DNA of 64,000 nt, from assembly GCF_008107625.1 (NCBI RefSeq), contig NZ_SDKK01000002.1, forward strand, positions 221,756 to 285,755. Reading direction: 5' to 3'. The notes beneath the pieces are model-generated. The model searched no databases and had not been told where the DNA came from. It was given only the letters and a program-made list of their open reading frames with translations. This DNA is from Zoogloea oleivorans (GTDB lineage: Bacteria; Pseudomonadota; Gammaproteobacteria; Burkholderiales; Rhodocyclaceae). Positions within the stretch are counted from its first letter, which is position 1. Every line of letters begins with the position of its first letter. Both the position numbers and the translations under genes were made by a program. Shown piece by piece: positions 24,976-33,059 of this stretch.

Positions 24976-27864
24976 TCACGCCAGCGTATCGAGCGCCAGC
25001 GACTCGATGCCGCGGGCATGGTCGATTTTCTCGGCCACTTTGAAGGCGGCATCCAGCTCGCCGATGCCGTACTGCTGCATCAATTGGTAGCGCTCGGCCT
25101 TCTCCTCCGGCTCGGTTTGGGCCAGCGCTAGGTACAGACTGGGCGGCACCGCGCGGAACAGCACCTCCATCGACTTCGAGAGGATCACGCCTTCGCTAAA
25201 TTTGCCGGCCTCCTTGCGGGCGGAGAGCATCAGCGCCTTCTGCGCCGGGTTCAGCTCGCGGAAGCGCGCGATCTTCTCCACCTCGTCCGGGGGCATGGAG
25301 AGGCAGATCCACCACTCGATCATGTTGAGCATCGGTTCGGCCGCCTTGGGCAGGTCGTCGATGTTCTGGGTCGCCAGCCAGTACCAGGCGCCGAGCTTGC
25401 GCCACATCTTGGTGATCTTGACCACGTAGGGCGCGAGCAGCGGGTTCTTGGTGATGATGTGGCCCTCGTCGGTGACATTGATGATCGGTCGTCCGAGGAA
25501 CTGATCGCGTTCGGCGATGTTGTTCACCGAGTTGATGAGGCTGATGTAGGCAATCGAGAGCTGGGCGTTGTAGCCCTCGCGGGCGAAGGTCGCCAGGTCC
25601 ACGATCGTGATATCGGCCTCGGGCCAGGGTGTGCCGGGACGGTCGAACATCTCGCCGTCGACACCCTGGCAGAACATGTCCATGGCGTCGGCCATCTCCA
25701 GCAGCCGGGTGCGCCGTGCCTCCGGCAGCGTCGCATCGCGGGCGCGTTCGCGCAGCGCGTCGCGCACGTCGCGCGTGAGCACGGTGCGCTTCTCCGCCAC
25801 GCAGCGCTGAGACGCATCGAGGATGCACTGGCGGATCAGGCTGCGGTCGGCGCGCGTCATGCGAGCCTCTTCCTTGTCCTCGCCACCGGTGATCATCAGC
25901 CGCGCGGTAATCTCCAGTTCGCCCAGCACGTCGCGCTGCTCGTCGGCATCGGCGACCTGCGCTACCTCGTCGCGGTCTTCGTCCAGGTCATCAGCATCCA
26001 GCGTCTGCACCTGGCTGGGCGTTTCCACCAGGCGGTGTGCGTCGGCGAACGGGGCGAGGCTGACCCCTGCGCCGGGTGCGAGCTTTACGCGATGCACCGT
26101 GAGGCCCAGCCGCGCCGCGAAGTCGCCGAAGAGGCCGAAGCTGTTGCCCGCCTCGACGATGAAGAGGCGCGGCCGGTAGATCGCCGTCACCTGGTTCAGG
26201 ATGTTGTTGAGCGTGGCGCTCTTGCCCGAGCCGGTGGGGCCGAACAGGAACAGGTGCGCGTTCATCTGCCGGTCGAGGCGATTCAAGGGATCGAAGGTGA
26301 TCGGTCCGCCGCCGCGGTTGAAGAAGGTGATGCCCGGATGCCCCGTCCCCTGGCTGCGGCCCCAGACCGGCGCGAGGTTCGCGGCGTGCTGCACGAACAT
26401 GAGCTGGGTGTACCACTGGCGCCTGTCGAGGGCCGGGTCGAAGATGCAGGGCAGCCAGCGCAGGTAGCTGTTGAGCGGCGCCACCTCGTCTTCCTCGCGC
26501 ACCGGCTGTAGACCAGCATTGAGCATGACATTGACCAGTTGCAGGCCGCGGGCGTCGAGCTGCGCCAGATCGCGCCCGCGCAGGAAGAACGCCAGCGCCC
26601 CGCGATAGAGCTTGTGCGCGCTGCCGATCAGGCTGCGCGCGTGCTGCACGTCCTGGCGGGTCTGCTCCGAAGCGAGCGTCTCGCCGACCGACTTCCTGCT
26701 CAGGTGGTTCAGGTACGCTTCCAGCACGTCCTGGGGCGTGGCGACCAGCGTGAGGCACATCACCGTGTCTTCCGGCATCTGGTCGAACAGCGCATTGACC
26801 GCATCACCGCCCTTGCGGGTCTCGCCGGTGATGTGGCCCGTTGGCGGCGGCATGCGCAGGCGGTCCATCACGATCACCCGGTGTGGCATGCCGTCGAAGA
26901 GCCAAGTGCCGTTGCCCACGTCCGAGCCCGGCTGGCCGAAGAACAGGCGTTGCGCGAAGTCGCCGCTGGCCAGCTCGATCTCACCCTCTTCCGTCTCCTC
27001 GGGATAGCGGGTCAGCGCATAGAAGCGCTCCCGATCCTCGGCGCTCGGCCCCAGCAGCGTCGGGTGGGGATTGAACCAGCGCAACAGCCAGTCGTGGATG
27101 TCGGCGGCGTTCATGCGCCGCGCCTTCACGCCCGCGTTCGCGAGCCCGCCGGCGAGCCGGTCGCAGATCGTGGCCAGGGCCTGCCCGGGGGACTGGCCGC
27201 GCCGCGACGACGCGGTGGTCGGGGTACGCCGGTAGACCACCATGCGCACGCGCCGGACTTGGCCGCGCCATGGCAGGCGTGTCACCGTGGTGTCCTCGAA
27301 CAGGCCGCCGGGCTTGGCGATCGCGCGCAGGTGGTGGGCGAAGAAGCGCAGGTAGAATTCGCTGAAGGCGCTGCCCCGGGCGCGTGGCCGCACGTAGCTG
27401 GCCAGCCCGCGCAGATAGCCGTCCCAGTTCGCCTCGTCCTGGGCGTAGAGCTGGACCACCCAGGGGTTCTCGTCGAGTTCGTCGAAGGAGTCTTGCAGCG
27501 CGTTCTCCAGCGCATCGCGCGCCTGCCACAGCCAGGCCAGTTCGCGACCCTCGGTGCCGACCGGCGCCAATTCAAAGAACGCGGCGACCGACTGGCCGTC
27601 TTCCAGCAGCATGCACTTCGACTCGTTCAGGTATTCCACCCAGGGCAACAGATCGGCGAAGGACGGGGCCACGCCGTAGAGCGCCTGGGCGTCCGCCTCG
27701 GTGGCCGGCTTGCGGCGGCGGACGGCCAGCGCACTGCCGGGCTCGCTGATGCCATGCGTAGCCAGCATCGACACGTGCCGCGTCCATGCGTCGTCGGCAT
27801 CTGCCTCTGCGCCGGCTGGGGTTTCGGCCGGGCGCGCCTGCAGGAAGGGAACGGACCAGGTCAT
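24976..27864 (-). CDS. traC: VirB4/TraC-type conjugation ATPase (TIGR03744)
   Basis: This 962-residue protein is the cytoplasmic ATPase that powers pilus biogenesis and transfer. Walker A is GPTGSGKSATLNN (about residues 540-553), and a DE-containing Walker B lies in INVTDEGHII. The N-terminal half is the usual CagE/TrbE/VirB domain. It overlaps the upstream lipoprotein gene by one base. Length and order match the PFL_4706 family. Confidence 0.94.
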   Translation of the reverse strand: MTWSVPFLQARPAETPAGAEADADDAWTRHVSMLATHGISEPGSALAVRRRKPATEADAQALYGVAPSFADLLPWVEYLNESKCMLLEDGQSVAAFFELAPVGTEGRELAWLWQARDALENALQDSFDELDENPWVVQLYAQDEANWDGYLRGLASYVRPRARGSAFSEFYLRFFAHHLRAIAKPGGLFEDTTVTRLPWRGQVRRVRMVVYRRTPTTASSRRGQSPGQALATICDRLAGGLANAGVKARRMNAADIHDWLLRWFNPHPTLLGPSAEDRERFYALTRYPEETEEGEIELASGDFAQRLFFGQPGSDVGNGTWLFDGMPHRVIVMDRLRMPPPTGHITGETRKGGDAVNALFDQMPEDTVMCLTLVATPQDVLEAYLNHLSRKSVGETLASEQTRQDVQHARSLIGSAHKLYRGALAFFLRGRDLAQLDARGLQLVNVMLNAGLQPVREEDEVAPLNSYLRWLPCIFDPALDRRQWYTQLMFVQHAANLAPVWGRSQGTGHPGITFFNRGGGPITFDPLNRLDRQMNAHLFLFGPTGSGKSATLNNILNQVTAIYRPRLFIVEAGNSFGLFGDFAARLGLTVHRVKLAPGAGVSLAPFADAHRLVETPSQVQTLDADDLDEDRDEVAQVADADEQRDVLGELEITARLMITGGEDKEEARMTRADRSLIRQCILDASQRCVAEKRTVLTRDVRDALRERARDATLPEARRTRLLEMADAMDMFCQGVDGEMFDRPGTPWPEADITIVDLATFAREGYNAQLSIAYISLINSVNNIAERDQFLGRPIINVTDEGHIITKNPLLAPYVVKITKMWRKLGAWYWLATQNIDDLPKAAEPMLNMIEWWICLSMPPDEVEKIARFRELNPAQKALMLSARKEAGKFSEGVILSKSMEVLFRAVPPSLYLALAQTEPEEKAERYQLMQQYGIGELDAAFKVAEKIDHARGIESLALDTLA

Positions 27865-28298
27865 CAGTAGTCCTCCAGACGCTCGCCCGGCATGGCGTAC
27901 TGAACCCGCTGGTAGAGCGGAAACACCGTGGTGTAACCGGGCACCGGCACGGGGTCGGTGCCGGCCAGGTGCGGCAAGACGTACATCACCAGGTCCGGGT
28001 TCGGCAGCCGGTGGAACTGGCGGTAGATTTCGTTGGCCGCCGTGCGGGTGTAGGCCGCATTGTTCGCGGGCGCGGCCTGCACGTCGGCCTCGATCAGCGG
28101 CCGGCGCAGGCCCTGGCGCGCATCGAGCAGTTGCCGGGCCGGCTGGCCCCCGCCAGCGCTGCCGCCGGTCTCCTGGTTCCAGACATCTAGCATGGTGTGA
28201 TCGCCATGCGGCAGCACCTTGTCCTTGCTGGTGGCACAGCCGCCCAGCGCCGTGGCCACGAGCATTGCCACGACCGTATCAGTCCAGTTCCGACGCAT
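27864..28298 (-). CDS. Conjugation-region lipoprotein (TIGR03751)
   Basis: This lipoprotein of about 144 residues starts at the ATG at 28298 (MRRNWTDTVV) with a lipobox LGGC near residue 20. It is a TraV-like or VirB7-like outer-membrane-core component of GI-type systems. The last residues are exposed (GERLEDY). Its 5' end overlaps the 3' end of the TraB-like gene by 20 bp, and a longer frame to 28463 would lie within that gene. Confidence 0.85.
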   Translation of the reverse strand: MRRNWTDTVVAMLVATALGGCATSKDKVLPHGDHTMLDVWNQETGGSAGGGQPARQLLDARQGLRRPLIEADVQAAPANNAAYTRTAANEIYRQFHRLPNPDLVMYVLPHLAGTDPVPVPGYTTVFPLYQRVQYAMPGERLEDY

Positions 28299-29742
28299 GG
28301 GCGCCTCCGATGCGGTGATTGACCCGGCGCCCCTTGGCGTCGTAGTCGATGTTGAGGGGCTGCTCCAGGTGGACGGCGACCTTCGCGCCGGGCTGCACGT
28401 AGATGGCGGCGAAAGCCTGGCCGTAGAGCTTGTTGACCCAATCGGCCATGTCGCGCACGCCACCGGCCAGGATGCGGCCCATGGCCTCGTTGCCCGAGAT
28501 GCCGACCGTGCCGAGCGAGCCGTTGCTGTTGGCGACCACCGCCATACTGCCGTTGTCGGACTTGATCAGCGAGGCCGCACCGGCACCGGCCGCGGTGATC
28601 AGGGCCTGCGAGCCGAGGTACTGCTGGGCGTTGCTGCGCCGCTCGCCGGAGACGCAGGGGATGCCGTAGGGATCGCTGATCCAGCCCAGGCCGCCCTGAG
28701 TGGCACTGCCGCCGGTTTGGCCGCCGTTGCCACCCTGGCTGCGCGAACTGTTCTCCGGCACGGTGCGGATGGTCCCGTCCTGGAACACGAAGGTCACGCT
28801 ACGGATCTGTCCGCGCACGCACGAGAGCGTCCAGTCGCCCGAGGCGGTGCCGCTGACCACGGCGCCGGCCACGTCGGGGATGTCGATGCCGTTGGCGGTC
28901 AGGTTGTCCGGCCCGATCAGCACCTTAAAGGGGTACGGGTCATTGACCGTGCCGTCGATCGGCACGCGTCCGATCAGCGCCGTCATGGCAATCGACCCCA
29001 TCAGCGTCGAGTTCGACGGCACCGTGTAGACCGGCTTGGCGGAGGCACCCATGGCGCGGCTGCCCGCATCGGCGACGGTGCTCGCAACGCTGTCGGCCGT
29101 ATTGGTCAGGGCTTTCTGCGCGGGTCCGAAGCTGGTGGGAAATGTTGGGCCGCTGCTCGCGGCGCCGTTCTTCGGTGGCTTGGCGTCGTCCGGCTCCACC
29201 CAGCGCGTGCTACTGCCGCGAGCGCCGCTGCCCAAGCTGCCGCCGAAGTTCTTGCCGTCGCCTTCCTCCAGGCCCAGCCCGACAGGCAGATCGGCCTGGC
29301 CGCCCTTGCCGGTGAGGCCATCAAGGCGCCGCTGCAGGTCCTGCAGCAGGCTCTGCGTCTGCTGGCGGTCGCTGGCGACCTGCTCACGGTCCTGCTGCAG
29401 GCGGCCGCGCTCGCCGTCCAGGGCAGTCTGGATGCGCTGGTCGACCGCGCTCTCGCGGGCGCGCATGCGTTCGTTCTCGGCCTTCTGGTTCTTGTTGTCG
29501 GTGAGCGCGGTCTGCAGCTCGTTGCGCAACTGCTTGACCTGGGCGACCAGCGTGGCAACGGTGTCGCGCGGTGTGTCGCCCTCGATGCCCAGGGCCTTCA
29601 TCTCCTCGGGCGTGAGCGGATTGGCGGCGCCGGGTTGCGCGGGTTTGGCGCCGCGGTCGCCCGAGAACAGCTTGATGCCGACGAAGATCACCAGCAGCGC
29701 CATCGGGATCAGCAGCCACTTGAGGAGAGGGTTACTCTTCAT
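28279..29742 (-). CDS. TraB/VirB10-like conjugation protein (TIGR03752, PFL_4705 family)
   Basis: This 487-residue inner-membrane protein spans the periplasm and bridges to the outer-membrane core. It has a short cytoplasmic end, one transmembrane helix (about residues 9-25), a coiled coil (about 50-150) and a C-terminal TraB/VirB10-type beta domain. It overlaps the PFL_4704-type gene by 11 bp and is followed by the lipoprotein gene, as in other GI-type secretion systems. Confidence 0.9.
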   Translation of the reverse strand: MKSNPLLKWLLIPMALLVIFVGIKLFSGDRGAKPAQPGAANPLTPEEMKALGIEGDTPRDTVATLVAQVKQLRNELQTALTDNKNQKAENERMRARESAVDQRIQTALDGERGRLQQDREQVASDRQQTQSLLQDLQRRLDGLTGKGGQADLPVGLGLEEGDGKNFGGSLGSGARGSSTRWVEPDDAKPPKNGAASSGPTFPTSFGPAQKALTNTADSVASTVADAGSRAMGASAKPVYTVPSNSTLMGSIAMTALIGRVPIDGTVNDPYPFKVLIGPDNLTANGIDIPDVAGAVVSGTASGDWTLSCVRGQIRSVTFVFQDGTIRTVPENSSRSQGGNGGQTGGSATQGGLGWISDPYGIPCVSGERRSNAQQYLGSQALITAAGAGAASLIKSDNGSMAVVANSNGSLGTVGISGNEAMGRILAGGVRDMADWVNKLYGQAFAAIYVQPGAKVAVHLEQPLNIDYDAKGRRVNHRIGGAHASELD

Positions 29743-30652
29743 CGCGAGCGCCTCCTCCTTCGGCCTGGCCGGCTGCGGCTGCCGGCGGCAGACTCACCGC
29801 CGCGTCGATCGGCGCGACCTTCGGCAGCAGCGACTCGGCCAGGCCATGGCCACGGGTGACGAGGTAGACCACGGTGGTGTCGGCCGATTGGCCGGCGGGC
29901 CCCAGGCTCGCATGCTGAAAGGTCGCCGCGACGAAATCGCCCTGCAGGGCGCGCGGATCGAGGTTCAGCCAGCGCGCGGAGGTGTTGGTGAGCCTCACGG
30001 CCGTCACCCACTGGTCTTCGAGCCGCCATGCGGCCAGCGCCTGTGCGCGCACCGGCAGCGTGGGCAGCAAGGTGCTCAGCGCGAGGCCGCGGCGCAGGTT
30101 CACGCGCCCGATGCCGGCGACCGGCTCGACGGTGCGCAGCGGCGCGTACAAGTTTTGCGCGGCATGGCGCGTCAGCACGACCGATACCGGCGTTTCGCGC
30201 CGGGGAACGGATTTGTCTGCGGGCGCTTCTGCCTGCTGGTCCGCGCCGCTTGCTGCACTGCCGCCGTAGCGCTTCGCGGGGGCCTCCGCTTCCACGATGC
30301 GCACGGGCTCCAGCGCCGGCTGGCCCGCCTTGGCCGGCTCGGCGGCAATGTCGATCAGGATCAGCGCCCCGGATTCGGCATCCTGCAGTTCCAGTCGCGA
30401 CGGCGGAATCGGCTCGCTCGCGCGCAGGTAGATCGCACCGCCCGCGCTCTGCACCCGCAGGTGCGATCCGATGCTCTCCGGCACGCCGATGCGCACGTTG
30501 CGGTCGATGAAGATCACGCGCTCCTGGCCGACCACGAGCGGTACGGCCAGGGGCAGACGCTCCCAGCGCAGGATCTCCACGGCCTGGCTGGTGGAGACGA
30601 GCCCCATGCTGAGCAGGAAGCCGGCCAGGGCCGGCAGGACAAGGCGCTTCAT
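29732..30652 (-). CDS. TraK/VirB9-like conjugation protein (TIGR03749, PFL_4704 family, DUF3438)
   Basis: This secreted protein of 306 residues has an N-terminal signal peptide (MKRLVLPALAGFLLSMG...AVE). The mature part is rich in beta strands (RVIFIDRNVRIGVPES and the segments after it), consistent with the TraK/VirB9 role in the outer-membrane core complex. The C-terminus is Ala/Pro-rich. It overlaps the preceding PFL_4703-type gene by 4 bp. Confidence 0.88.
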   Translation of the reverse strand: MKRLVLPALAGFLLSMGLVSTSQAVEILRWERLPLAVPLVVGQERVIFIDRNVRIGVPESIGSHLRVQSAGGAIYLRASEPIPPSRLELQDAESGALILIDIAAEPAKAGQPALEPVRIVEAEAPAKRYGGSAASGADQQAEAPADKSVPRRETPVSVVLTRHAAQNLYAPLRTVEPVAGIGRVNLRRGLALSTLLPTLPVRAQALAAWRLEDQWVTAVRLTNTSARWLNLDPRALQGDFVAATFQHASLGPAGQSADTTVVYLVTRGHGLAESLLPKVAPIDAAVSLPPAAAAGQAEGGGARDEE

Positions 30653-31338
30653 GAGGCTCCTCCTTGCAGGTGGTTGGCTGCGGCGGGCTGGGCGGCCGGC
30701 GCAGGTGCCGGCGCCGGTTCAATGCGCTGCGGCGCGCTCGCGTAGCAATCCAGGGCCAGGCCGAAGGGGTTGCGCTCCGGATCGACGTCCATGCGTTCGA
30801 CCTTCAAGGCGTAGCGCACCAGTGCGCGCTTGACTTGCTCGGAGCCCAGGTACTCGTCGGCGCTCACGTCGAGGGTGACGATCCAGTTCTTTGCCGACAC
30901 GACCTGGACGCGCGACGTGGGATCGTCGCCGTAACCCCGGCCGGGAATCTCGTAGATACCGCGCACGCGCTGACGCAACTCGCCGTTGCTGCGCCGGAAT
31001 TCGTAGTCCTGCTGCAGGAACGAGCGGCAACTCGGCGTGAGGTAGGCAGACAGCGCCTTGAGGTTGCGCGGGTAGTCTTCCTCGCCGTTGGTTGGCCAGC
31101 GCTGGGCCTGCTGCCAGATGTAGAAGGTGAAGGCGTAGACGCTTTCTGGAGGCACGTCCCACCACTTGCGGGTGCTGCCGGAGCGCAAGTCCGGGGGTAC
31201 GTGGATGGTCAGGCTCTTCGGCGCGCTCCACCAGCCGAACCCAAGCAGCAGTGCCACGACGAAGAGCGCGGCGGCGCCGAGGCGCAAGGTCTTGACGTGC
31301 GCCCGCAGGTGCATGACTTCGTTCTTGAACCGACTCAC
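30649..31338 (-). CDS. TraE/VirB8-like conjugation protein (TIGR03746, PFL_4703 family, DUF2895)
   Basis: This is a bitopic inner-membrane protein of 229 residues: a short N-terminal cytosolic part, one helix at about residues 19-40, then a periplasmic domain with the pattern YAFTFYIWQQAQRWPTNGEEDY. It is the VirB8-equivalent assembly factor of this system. The Pro/Ala-rich C-terminus is variable in the family. Both ends overlap neighbours by 4 bp, so this is one translationally coupled chain. Confidence 0.9.
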   Translation of the reverse strand: MSRFKNEVMHLRAHVKTLRLGAAALFVVALLLGFGWWSAPKSLTIHVPPDLRSGSTRKWWDVPPESVYAFTFYIWQQAQRWPTNGEEDYPRNLKALSAYLTPSCRSFLQQDYEFRRSNGELRQRVRGIYEIPGRGYGDDPTSRVQVVSAKNWIVTLDVSADEYLGSEQVKRALVRYALKVERMDVDPERNPFGLALDCYASAPQRIEPAPAPAPAAQPAAANHLQGGAS

Positions 31339-31808
31339 TGGACAGCCCCCCTGTCACTGCGTGACGCCCTTCCCGAGGGAGGATGGGCAGCACCTCGACG
31401 GATGGACGTGGAAGGCCGCTGGCGCCGCGTGGTCCACCAGCCCGAGCGGGTGATGAGCTGCCGTCCCCCCACGTGGGCCGCCAGGGCAGGATAGCGCAGT
31501 GCGAGCCGCCACTGGAGCTGGCGGTACAGCCAGATGTCGGGCCGGCCGCGCTTTTGCCGGCGCAGGAAGCCGCTACCCGCAAACACGCCGAGCCCGATGC
31601 CGACGACGATCAGCGTCGGCACCATGGCGATGCTGTGCGTGAGCCAGGCCAGCGGTATGCCGGCCAGAAATCCAGCTACGGCCGACAGACCAGCGCAGAC
31701 CCACAGCTCGTCGGCGGTCAGTCCGCGCACGACCACCGGGTGGCGGTTCAGGCGATGCGGCAGGAAGGTCACGAGCCCGTCGCGCGGACTCTCCGGGGAG
31801 CCGGCCAT
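31335..31808 (-). CDS. TraL-like conjugation protein (TIGR03750, DUF3487)
   Basis: This 157-residue membrane protein has the DUF3487 start (FLPHRLNRHPVVVRGLTADEL) followed by two transmembrane helices at about residues 35-85, and a basic C-terminal portion (RRQKRGRPDIWLYRQLQWRL). It corresponds to TraL/VirB3 in position. The C-terminal 30 residues are Arg-rich and probably cytoplasmic. Confidence 0.88.
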   Translation of the reverse strand: MAGSPESPRDGLVTFLPHRLNRHPVVVRGLTADELWVCAGLSAVAGFLAGIPLAWLTHSIAMVPTLIVVGIGLGVFAGSGFLRRQKRGRPDIWLYRQLQWRLALRYPALAAHVGGRQLITRSGWWTTRRQRPSTSIRRGAAHPPSGRASRSDRGAVQ

Positions 31809-31820
31809 CGGTGCCGGCCC

Positions 31821-32186
31821 TCAGAGCACGCCGGTGGCCTTGGTCAGCAGCCAGATGCCGACGACCAGCAGGATCGCGCCTACCGCCACCGTCAGGCCGA
31901 ACTGGCCCCACGTGGTGCGGCCGGTGTGGATTTCGGCATAGCGCGTATAGGCGTGGTAGCAGACCCCGACGAACATCGAGGCGACCACGAGCAGCGCGAT
32001 CAGCAGCACGATGTCGTAGCCGTAGTTCTGCAGCGTCTGCATGATGCCGCTGCCCGCGCCGCGCGACGGGTCTTCCATGGTCGGCAAGCCGGCAGCGAAC
32101 GAAGCCAGCGGCGTGGCCGCGATGCCCAGCGGAGCGAGTACGGCGGCAATGCGCGCGGCGCGATGAGAAGTCGAAGAAGGGTTCAT
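31821..32186 (-). CDS. Pilin-like conjugation protein (TIGR03745, DUF2976)
   Basis: This is a 121-residue protein with a signal peptide (cleavage near SFAAG) and two later hydrophobic helices (about 56-80 and 96-118), the pattern of a TraA/VirB2-type pilin. It sits between the TraL-like gene and the TIGR03758-type gene, as in other ICEs of the family. The gap of 23 bp to the upstream gene contains its own ribosome site. Confidence 0.88.
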   Translation of the reverse strand: MNPSSTSHRAARIAAVLAPLGIAATPLASFAAGLPTMEDPSRGAGSGIMQTLQNYGYDIVLLIALLVVASMFVGVCYHAYTRYAEIHTGRTTWGQFGLTVAVGAILLVVGIWLLTKATGVL

Positions 32187-32209
32187 GGCGATTCAACCTT
32201 TCGTGGTGG

Positions 32210-32449
32210 TCAGGACAGGAGGAAGAAACTCAGCACCAGGTACATCGCGACGAAGCGCACGACCACGCCGAGGAACTGGCGCTGGGTCAGCCGGTTCTCG
32301 GCCCAACCGACATAGGCGGTACGCATCGCCCACACGCCCCACAGCAACAGGATGGCGAAGACGAAGCCGAGGACAACGGTGGAGACGGTCACGGGCGTGA
32401 AACCGCCGTTGGCCTGGAAGGCGGCGACTTGATCGGCGGAAGGTGTCAT
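32210..32449 (-). CDS. Small conjugation membrane protein (TIGR03758, DUF3262)
   Basis: This protein of 79 residues has two hydrophobic helices (about 22-44 and 62-78) separated by a basic loop with WAENRLTQRQF. It is the PFL_4701-family protein that always precedes the pilin-like gene in this ICE class. Its start overlaps the stop of the RAQPRD gene by 4 bp. Confidence 0.87.
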   Translation of the reverse strand: MTPSADQVAAFQANGGFTPVTVSTVVLGFVFAILLLWGVWAMRTAYVGWAENRLTQRQFLGVVVRFVAMYLVLSFFLLS

Positions 32450-32814
32450 GGCAACGGCTCCTGCCGTTCATCGCTGCGTACGTAGTCGCCAGCCAGCGGA
32501 GCGGGATCGCGTGGTTGGGCACGCTGCGGGACGAGGTAGTCCTGCAGGCCGGCGCGGATGCGCTTGAGGTCGGCGCGCAGCCGGGCGTAGTTGAAGTGGT
32601 AGTGGGCACGTTCCCGCGGAGCAGTGCTGGCCGCATGCTCGGCCAGACGGTCGATCAGGTCAAGCTGGCGTACGAGTGTGGCAAGTTGCTCGCGCTCTGG
32701 CGCGTCGTCGGTGGCATGGGCAGGACGCAGAACTAAGAACGACACAGCTAATGCTAGTGGCAAGCCTGCCATCAAGCGAGGCCATGCTAATGTGCGCCGG
32801 CAGGTCTGTCCCAT
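32446..32814 (-). CDS. RAQPRD-family ICE protein (TIGR01690)
   Basis: This is a secreted protein of 122 residues with a signal peptide (MAGLPLALAVSFLVLRPAHA region) and the family's naming motif RAQPRD at about residues 104-109. Between them is a helical region (REQLATLVRQLDLIDRLAEH). Its role in conjugation is not known. It is the first gene of this conjugation block. In related elements it directly follows the PFL_4697-type gene, but here about 20 kb of cargo separates them. Confidence 0.9.
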   Translation of the reverse strand: MGQTCRRTLAWPRLMAGLPLALAVSFLVLRPAHATDDAPEREQLATLVRQLDLIDRLAEHAASTAPRERAHYHFNYARLRADLKRIRAGLQDYLVPQRAQPRDPAPLAGDYVRSDERQEPLP

Positions 32815-33059
32815 CGTGCCATTCCCTCTTGAAGCGAATGGCTAAATGCTGTGGCACGTTTTCGCTTCGCGCCGCAATCAATGTGGAACACCGCATGACC
32901 ATGTTGTCACCGACTGGCATATGGGAGCCAATGCGTGTTCGGCAGGAGGAAGGCGGCGGCCCGCAGGAGCACCGAGATGTTGAGTACCGCCGGGCCCTGA
33001 TGCGGCTGCGTCAGGGCGACTCCGAGGTCGCGTGCTCGAAGCTGATGGAACGGACTAAT
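32815..33059. other. Gene-free junction between defence cargo and RAQPRD operon
   Basis: These 245 bp between the end of the DptH-like gene and the start of the RAQPRD gene must hold the promoter for the conjugation block, or its 5' leader. I see no convincing -35/-10 pair, terminator hairpin or coding region. Plus-strand frames crossing it lack any recognisable protein. Confidence 0.4.

Noticed and set aside
28219-29859. Plus-strand frame of 546 codons over the TraB-like gene
   Set aside because: High-GC shadow. The minus strand carries the conserved conjugation gene in correct order.
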